Source: Lotus japonicus
Lineage: Eukaryota > Streptophyta > Magnoliopsida > Fabales > Fabaceae
Direction: 5' to 3'
DNA: 64,000 nucleotides
Assembly (NCBI RefSeq): GCF_012489685.1
Contig: NC_080043.1
Coordinates: 44,593,127-44,657,126, forward strand
Shown: positions 57,940 to 64,000 of the stretch, one piece after another
How positions within the stretch are numbered: the first letter of the stretch is position 1
Layout: the number at the start of each line of letters is the position of its first letter
Translations under genes and position numbers: made by a program
The notes under the pieces: model-generated
What the model was told of the DNA's origin: nothing
Database searches by the model: none
What the model saw: the letters and a program-made list of their open reading frames with translations, nothing else

Positions 57940-58734
57940 GGGATTTTGTTATTTCTTTTAGGTATCTTGTACTTTTTTGAACAAAACTTAGAGTTTTAGT
58001 TCCTTGGAGCTTGTGGGAGGCTTCTTGGCCCTCTTCTTTCAGGTTTTTGTTCATTTAGTTTGCATTATGAATTCCCTAGCCATGCTTGGCTAGTTTCTCT
58101 TTGTACTTTGGGTGAAGTGAACCTTAGTTCTGATTATGGTTTAAACTTCTTATTTTCTTATATGAATAAAGTTTCTTTTCCATGTATCTTTTCTCTGAAT
58201 CAATATTCTCTTGAGTGCACACAAGTGTTTTTCTTTCTTCTTGCACAACGGAAGTTGGTGAGGATTAAGGGACTTGGGATTAGATTGATTTGTTTGCTAT
58301 CACTTAGGAATAAGGGTAGAAACTTATTGTGTTGGCCTGAACTTATAAACTTCATTCTTCAATTGAATTGACTAGGCACTAAGGCATTAGGTTTGGTAAA
58401 TGAAATTGAATGATTTACTTGATTAAGAACTAACAAGTAGAGGTAGAGGCTATAACATCATGGATAAGGATTCTGAACTTCATATAAGAATTTGATTTGA
58501 GAACCATAATTGGACTAAGTGGAGCTTTGTCCAGGGTACTTCTTTATCTGAATTATAATTCTTGCTCTTCATCACAAGTGTGTTAAACACAACAAACCCT
58601 CAAACTTATATTGCTTTATTTTTCACATTCTGAACACAAAACTCTTAGAAGCAATTGATGAACAACTATCCCTGTGGTTCGACAATCTTTTGTATTACTT
58701 CGATCAATCCGTACACTTGCGGAATTGCTATCAG

Positions 58735-60720
58735 TAAGAAAAAAGATGGAAACTCGTGCAAGTAGATGCTGGTGGTGGCCTCCTTGCTCTTCATAGACTT
58801 CTTGTTCTTTGACTTACGAGCTTGTGATGAAGGATTTGTGGACCGAATAGTTGGTTTAGGACATTTGCTGAGCCTAGGTGTTGCATTGCTAGCACGCAGT
58901 TCAACCATATTGTTAACATGTTCCCAATGTGAAAGGTCGCGCTGCAAGGATCTTATTAATTGACCTCTAGGTGGTTTGCTCTTCTTCTCCTTGGACGATT
59001 ACTTGCCTCCACGGTTTGAGGTTTTCCTATCCGCAACAGGTACCTATTCCCAAGAAAGTATCTTCCAGAATGGATTCACTGCCGCATACGGAATTGAAGA
59101 TAAACTCTGAAGTGCACAAGCGCAAGGTAGTCCATGAGTGACTTTCAGCAAGCAACCACATGCCTCATCACGACCCCACACTCTGTTTTGTTCATCGTAC
59201 ATTAGCTGAAGGGAATTTTTTAGCAACGAATCCTCTCAGATTCTTATACATTAGGGACTTGAAATGGTGCTCCACAATGTTAATACTGTGCTCAAACGAT
59301 GCTACTCTTGCATTGTGGCGTACAATGGTCAACCTATCCACTGCTTCCCATGAATCACACAAGTCACCCATGCTGTTCCTAAACATCTTTTTCAAGCTTG
59401 CGTGTGCACTTTAAGCCATGCATACAAACATTGTAGCTCTTAATTTCCCAGTGTAAAACATGTAACAACAAATGAATCAAGTCTATCAAATGAAGCAAGT
59501 CTATCAAGATTGCATGTGCGTAGTACCTGTTACTTGTTGTCGTTCCAAAATGCTTCATATTATCTGTCAATGCCTTCACAAATTTCTCTTTGTGAGTTAA
59601 CCATGTGGAAGAAATGTACTTTGTGAACTTTGGATGATCGTTACACATGGCACACATGTCCCTCCATTCCCCCCTCATATTGTGTAGTTGTTTCCGCATT
59701 TACCACATATCTCCACTTTTGCATCACTATGTCTTTAAAATTGTCCGGGTCAACCCACAATTTTTATTTTGCCTCAACATTCTTGTTTATGTGGAATAGG
59801 CATAATAAATGGTAGAAGCGGAAAAAATTTCCCGAACAACACTAAGTAAAGCCAATTCCCTATCAGTCACAATCACTCAACATAATCGGGCAGGGTCAGC
59901 AAGTAGAGACTTCATACAATCCAAGGCCCAAACATAGTCAGGTGTGCGCTTGCGAGTCATGTAGCAAAATGCTATGGAGAAAGTCAAACCAGTAGAAGTG
60001 AGGCCAACCATTTCAAGCAAGGGTATCCAGTATTTGTTTGTCTTGTATGTGCAATCCATGATTACCATATGAGGGAATGTGTTGAAGAGTTTAATAGCAT
60101 CAGGATGAGCCCAGAAAACTTTCATAATGACTTCTGAATCTTCTTCATGTCTTTCGAAGTGAACATACTTGGCTTCTGCCAACTTCTTCAGCAAATGTTG
60201 CATTTCTGTCAGTGGCCCACGGTCTAATTTTCTAATCCTTTTGGTGTGACTGTAAACTTGAGTGATTGTAGTCAAGTTACCTGAATTTTTTCCTTCAAAG
60301 TCACCAGCATGTGTCTCGGTGCAACCCAAGTCTTAGCCATGGTGTTCACATGCACCTTCTCTTCTTATGTTAGTCGACCAGCATAGGAATGGCTAACTAG
60401 CGATCTAGCTGGTTCATGGTTATGTTCACCGTGCATCACTTTCAGCCACTACTTTCTATCACCCTCCGTAGGTCGTCCTCTAAGTTTAAAAGGGCAACCG
60501 CAGTTTTGTGATCTGGTGGTATTATAGTTGAACAAATTAGGGTCCTTGTACGGAATGTACACACCATGCTTCGTGCATTGCAAAATAATATACATATTTC
60601 CACCATTTTTTGCTTTGTAAGACCTTCTGATCACAACCACATATCCATTGTCCTTCCCAACATTCTTAGCCCATTGGATAAGGTCATCTCGAGTATCAAA
60701 TATTTGTTCAATGATAACAT
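58735..60720 (-). pseudogene. FAR1/MULE-type transposase pseudogene
   Basis: Minus-strand pieces in order: FAR1-type DNA-binding domain (DDLIQWAKNVGKDNGYVVVI, CTKHGVYIPYKDP, SQNCGCPFKLRGR, about 60700-60450); linker and MULE catalytic domain start (TEMQHLLKKLAEAKYVHFER, FPHMVIMDCTYKTNKYWIPL, GLTSTGLTFSIAFCYMTRKR, 60330-59877); later catalytic and helical part in other frames (HINKNVEAK, STWLTHKEKFVKALTDNMKH, MGDLCDSWEAVDR, NLRGFVAKKF); then a SWIM-like zinc motif (CGCLLKVTHGLPCACAL, about 59150-59110). Several frameshifts and stops. Family role: these proteins move MULEs, and domesticated relatives (FHY3/FAR1) act as transcription factors. Here it is a relic. The 3' end adjoins the LTR at 58734. 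Confidence 0.85.
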
Positions 60721-61790
60721 ATCACTTTAAAATGAATAATCTATTCAAGCATCACTAAACAATGGGTCTCCTAAACAATACTGTCATTATCTATGCAATT
60801 AATACCTGATCGGTCGTAAATAAATGTGTGGTATCCACACTTATAGGTGGGAGCACCAACGAAGTAATATACTGCTAGGCTAAACATTTCCAGCCTTATC
60901 TTGTTGTTGAAGCAGCATTGCTTCATCATATTGGAATGTGCTCATCATTCTGCCTGCAGAAATCACACTGCCACTGGTTAAAGATCCGACTTATCAACTT
61001 TCGTAGTGCTCCGAATTTATAACCTTCGTAACAGTCCGAAACTTCAACTTTTGGATTAAACTCGAGACAGAAAGCATGCAATGGTGGTGCAACAAAAATG
61101 GTGGGAAAATTTAAACAGGCGATGGTGTAGTATATATATATGTATATAAAGGTGGATGAAATGATACTTATCAAAAGAAAAATGGATCACACTGCCACTG
61201 GTTGTTGATGGTGGTTGAAGGTTGTTAGTGGTGGTGCAATGATGGTGGTGGGGGATTGAGGTAGGAAGAAGAGAGGAAAAGGGAAGGAAGAAGAAGAGGG
61301 TTGATGGAGGAGTGAATGTATTCATATGAGAGTAATAGGGGTTTGGTGGTGGAGGGGTAATGGTGGAGAGGTTGGTGGAGTGAGGGAGTAATGATGGTGA
61401 AAAAGGTGGCAGAAGTCGTCAGAGGGGTTTGAAAGATCAACATTCGAACCCCTTCGAAACTTCAAGTTTCAGATCCCTCTGAAATGTCAAGTTTCGTAGC
61501 CCTGCCATAGAAAAAGGTTTTACAACAATAAAATTATTCTTTTTTTTTTTTGCATTGGAGTTTATAAATAATCTGATTAATTAACGAAGATATGAATAAT
61601 TTGATTGACTATACAAGTGAAAAATCAAAACAATTATTTTGATTGATTAAAAAAGTGATAAAGGATGGAAACTAATAAAGTAAATCGTGATCATAATACT
61701 CATAAATTACGAACTAATAGTGGGAAATACAAAGTCAGAAAATAATGTCAACTACAAACTCATACAACTAAATGTCCCCTACCCCTACGA
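60721..61790. other. Intergenic, low-complexity
   Basis: Contains a GGT/GGA-rich stretch (61190-61400) and AT-rich sequence. No gene supported. Confidence 0.5.
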
Positions 61791-61792
61791 CT

Positions 61793-62506
61793 AGGGGTGG
61801 CAAAATGGGCTTGGCCCGCTGGGCCAGCCCGTTTGGCCCACCTTTTTTGACGGGTTGGGTTGGGATTTTGAACCCAAATTTAAAAGTGGGTCAACCCAAC
61901 CCAACCCGTATTTTGGCGGGTTAATGACGAGTTGGGTTGGTTTAGCCCGCCAACCCATTTTTCACTTTTTTTTTTGAAATTTTTTAAAATTTCTTTCTAT
62001 TTTTATTCTTTATTATTTTTAGGTGCGCATATAATACGACAGACCTAAACTAAAAAAAAAATTATTTTGAAAACTCCCTTCAATGGATTCACCTATATAA
62101 GTTGCTGCTCTTATTCGTAGGTTATGTTTTGTCTAAAACTTTCATGACTACTCGACATTATATTTTATAATTGTTAATTGACTATTATTGGCTAAAGTAA
62201 ATTCTTGTTGCTAGTGAGGTTACAATTTTACAACTTTTAATAACCACACATGATAAATATTTTTTTGTTATTGCTATTGGTGAGACTTTCTAGTTGAACT
62301 CATAACATTTAAAGATAAAGAACAAGTATAATTCTACTTTTTTCATGTGTCAAAATATAAAAAGTGAAAGATTGCTTAAAATTTCTCATTGCATTTCTTT
62401 TTTTATTTCACTACATTTTCTAAGTGTGCTAGCCCGCCAACCCGTTTTCCCGTCAAAATATGGGTTGGGTTGAGACTTTAAACCCAAATACCAAAAGTGG
62501 GCTAGC
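61793..62506. mobile_element. hAT-like repeat (TAGGGGTGGCAAAATGGGC type), cut by an LTR
   Basis: Starts TAGGGGTGGCAAAATGGGCT, with GGGTTGGGTTGGG arrays; the other end carries complementary-type CCCGCCAACCCG and TGGGTTGGGTTGAG. The right end is interrupted at GGGCTAGC by the LTR starting at 62507. The far side is not in the window. Confidence 0.6.
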
Positions 62507-63439
62507 TGTAACACCCCGATTTCCGGGTGCCACTTTAGTAACCAAAAATAACTCTACACGGAAAAACAGGTAATTTTTTTTTTCGTTTGATTCCTTTTAA
62601 CTCAAGCAATAGAAAATAAAGACATAGCCCAACCACTAAACTAACAAATATACATCAAATATAAACATGTACAGCCTCAGCTGCACTTCCACGTCACGCG
62701 CACTCGCAGTGACTCCAAAGGAGTGTGCCCGCAGGCAAATATATATAGATCTAGAAGTGTGAGTAAGAAAATCATAGGTACAACCCACCAGGAGAAAGTC
62801 GGCCTCAAAATGGCCTAAGCAAAGACCCCTACGGTCCGACTGACTCACTGTGATCCCTCAGTAAGAGAACCACACGAAAAGCCATGCGCCGGGAACCTAC
62901 CCTGTCCCAAAAGCAAAACGAATCAGAGCTCTACACAAAGTATGACGCCTGCCTAAACCTACCCTCCCAGTACTGAGTCCACAGCGAACTGAAGTCGGCA
63001 AGTTGAAGCTCAGCTCCATGCGTCGTAGAACTCCTTTCGTCAGACGTCCACGCTCGTCAGTCCTCCATGACCCTTCCCCGGTACGTCGCTCGATGACCCA
63101 CAAGATCGATCACCCAAGCGGTGGGGGCATGTTGATCAACCAGCTCAAACCTGATCCCCCCCGAGGGAGAGACCGTCGAAACCCAATCCACCGTCGACAT
63201 CTGGCAGCAGGCCGACCGCCCAAACACAAACATGAAACCAAAGCCAAGGCGCTAGGGTCAACTCACGGAATAGAGTAGATATACAACCAACAAGTGATAA
63301 GGGGATATATATATATGTCGTTATATAAACATATAGATAATCCTAGCATGTTATGGCTCTAACAATGCTTCAATAAATCAAACAGCACACAATCCCAGTC
63401 AGAATGAATGTATGCGTGAAATGCAATCATGATCCGGAT

Positions 63440-63610
63440 TTGTGACGCGTTCCCGTTCGCCACAAGTGAAGCATTCCCGTTCTTCACTATGGATGAACCA
63501 TTCCCGTTATTCACCATATGATGAACCATTCCCGTTATTCATCATTAATGCAGTGGTGAACGATTCCCGTTATTCACCATGAGATGCACAGGTGAACCAT
63601 TCCCGTTATT
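63440..63610. repeat. Tandem repeat in the right-edge LTR, CATTCCCGTTATTCACCAT units
   Basis: About six copies of GAACCATTCCCGTTATTCACCAT with variable spacers. It lies at a similar distance from the LTR start as the tandem arrays in the other long LTRs. Confidence 0.85.
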
Positions 63611-63689
63611 CTCCCGATTGATGCAATATGGTTAGCCAAACATCGAATCATCCTCACCACATAAGCGTTTAGCTCAAACCCAAACTCAA

Positions 63690-63945
63690 AACAAACCCAA
63701 GAGTTAGTCTCGGTCAATACAACACAACTCGGAGTTAGTGTCGGTCAGTACAACACAACTCCAACAACCAAAACCCAAGAGTTAGTGTCGGTCAATACAA
63801 CACCACTCGAATAACAAACCCCAAGAGTTAGTGTCGGTCAATACAACACAACTCCAACAACAAAACCCAAAATCAAAGCCAGAGTCAGTGTCGGTCAATA
63901 CAACACGACTCGGAGTTAGTGTCGGTCAATACAACACAACCCCAA
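63690..63945. repeat. Tandem repeat, GAGTTAGTGTCGGTCAATACAACA units
   Basis: Seven copies of (G)AGTTAGTGTCGGTCAATACA with ACACAACTC and short variable spacers. Confidence 0.88.
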
Positions 63946-64000
63946 CAACAAGAGTACTTAAAGTACTCGGTGACTTTCAATCATCATCGTAGCTCACCTT

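Larger units (their letters stand above)
56398..58733 (+). repeat. LTR region of the Athila-like element (one long or two adjoining LTRs)
   Basis: Starts TGATAAGCGCATAATTGATG after the purine tract. It ends GTACACTTGCGGAATTGCTATCA, as does the old remnant at 3889. A second possible end is ...CCTTGTACTGCA at about 57597, so it may be a 1.2-kb LTR abutting part of another LTR (57598-58733). TATA box CTATAAATAG at 57931-57940. Palindromic repeats at 57648-57914 are listed separately. Confidence 0.55.
62507..64000 (-). mobile_element. LTR of the TGTAACACCCC family, cut by window end
   Basis: TGTAACACCCCGATTTCCGG at the start, in the same position and orientation as 7937 and 49493, then matching landmarks (CACGTCACG, GTCCGACTGACTCACTGTGATC). 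It contains a broken copy of the LTR reading frame (about 62897-63210) and two tandem arrays. The right end is outside the window. Confidence 0.85.

Noticed and set aside
57598..58054. Repetitive frames with HAWxxxTHVRG-type peptides
   Set aside because: Translation of the palindromic DNA array in arbitrary frames; the signal is at the DNA level.
63440..63945. Possible CRISPR-like or satellite-centromere array
   Set aside because: Short arrays within an LTR with variable spacers; similar arrays occur in other LTRs of the family.

Overview
This is plant nuclear DNA: genes split by GT-AG introns, AT-rich intergenic sequence, large nested Ty3/gypsy LTR retrotransposons with plant-lineage hallmarks, Mutator-like (MULE), Tourist-like, hAT-like and Helitron-like elements, LINE pieces, and two recognisable plant protein families (a group-D MAP kinase and a CHX-type cation/H+ antiporter). 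The repeat families look most like those of a dicot, perhaps a legume, but I cannot fix the species. There is no bacterial-type operon, CRISPR array or phage. All identifications are from reading the sequence and from family knowledge; no search was run.

Layout. 1-2.6 kb: minus-strand Ty3/gypsy gag-pol running off the left edge. 2.6-6.06 kb: AT-rich debris with an old LTR remnant, a Helitron-like 3' end and a degenerate tandem repeat. 6062-27900: a 21.8-kb nest. The host is a defective plus-strand Tat-lineage element (short LTRs, target-site duplication ATTTA, dual RNase H, antisense extra gene). It was interrupted twice by elements whose LTRs run TGTAACACCCC...TTACA: a 3.58-kb solo LTR at 7937-11516 (TSD TTATT) and a 10.8-kb minus-strand Tekay-type chromovirus at 16750-27578 (TSD GGTGT). 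The chromovirus's 5' untranslated region, primer-binding site and gag start have been replaced by a second copy of 845 bp of the surrounding Tat element. 27.9-36 kb: a LINE tail, a 526-bp MULE-type MITE, and a MAP-kinase pseudogene that lacks its catalytic-loop and activation-loop exons and carries a Tourist-like element, a LINE fragment and a second MITE. 36.9-40.3 kb: the one apparently intact host gene, a four-exon CHX antiporter of about 816 residues. 41-50.8 kb: an inverted repeat, a G-rich TIR element, two Helitron-like 3' ends in opposite orientation, a 2.39-kb MULE with PB1-like and GRF zinc-finger remnants, a separate frameshifted GRF gene, tandem duplications and another LTR fragment. 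51.3-53.4 kb: an hAT-like repeat and a 1.34-kb MULE. 53.7-58.7 kb: the 3' part of an Athila-like LTR element whose LTR region carries palindromic repeats. 58.7-60.7 kb: a FAR1/MULE transposase pseudogene. 61.8-64 kb: an hAT-like repeat cut by another long LTR that runs off the right edge.

The genes do not form a pathway; this is a record of layered insertions around one functional-looking transporter. The points most worth a second look are the LTR-embedded conserved reading frame, the probable gene-conversion tract that grafted Tat sequence into the Tekay element, the palindromic LTR array, and the MULEs with remodelled cargo.
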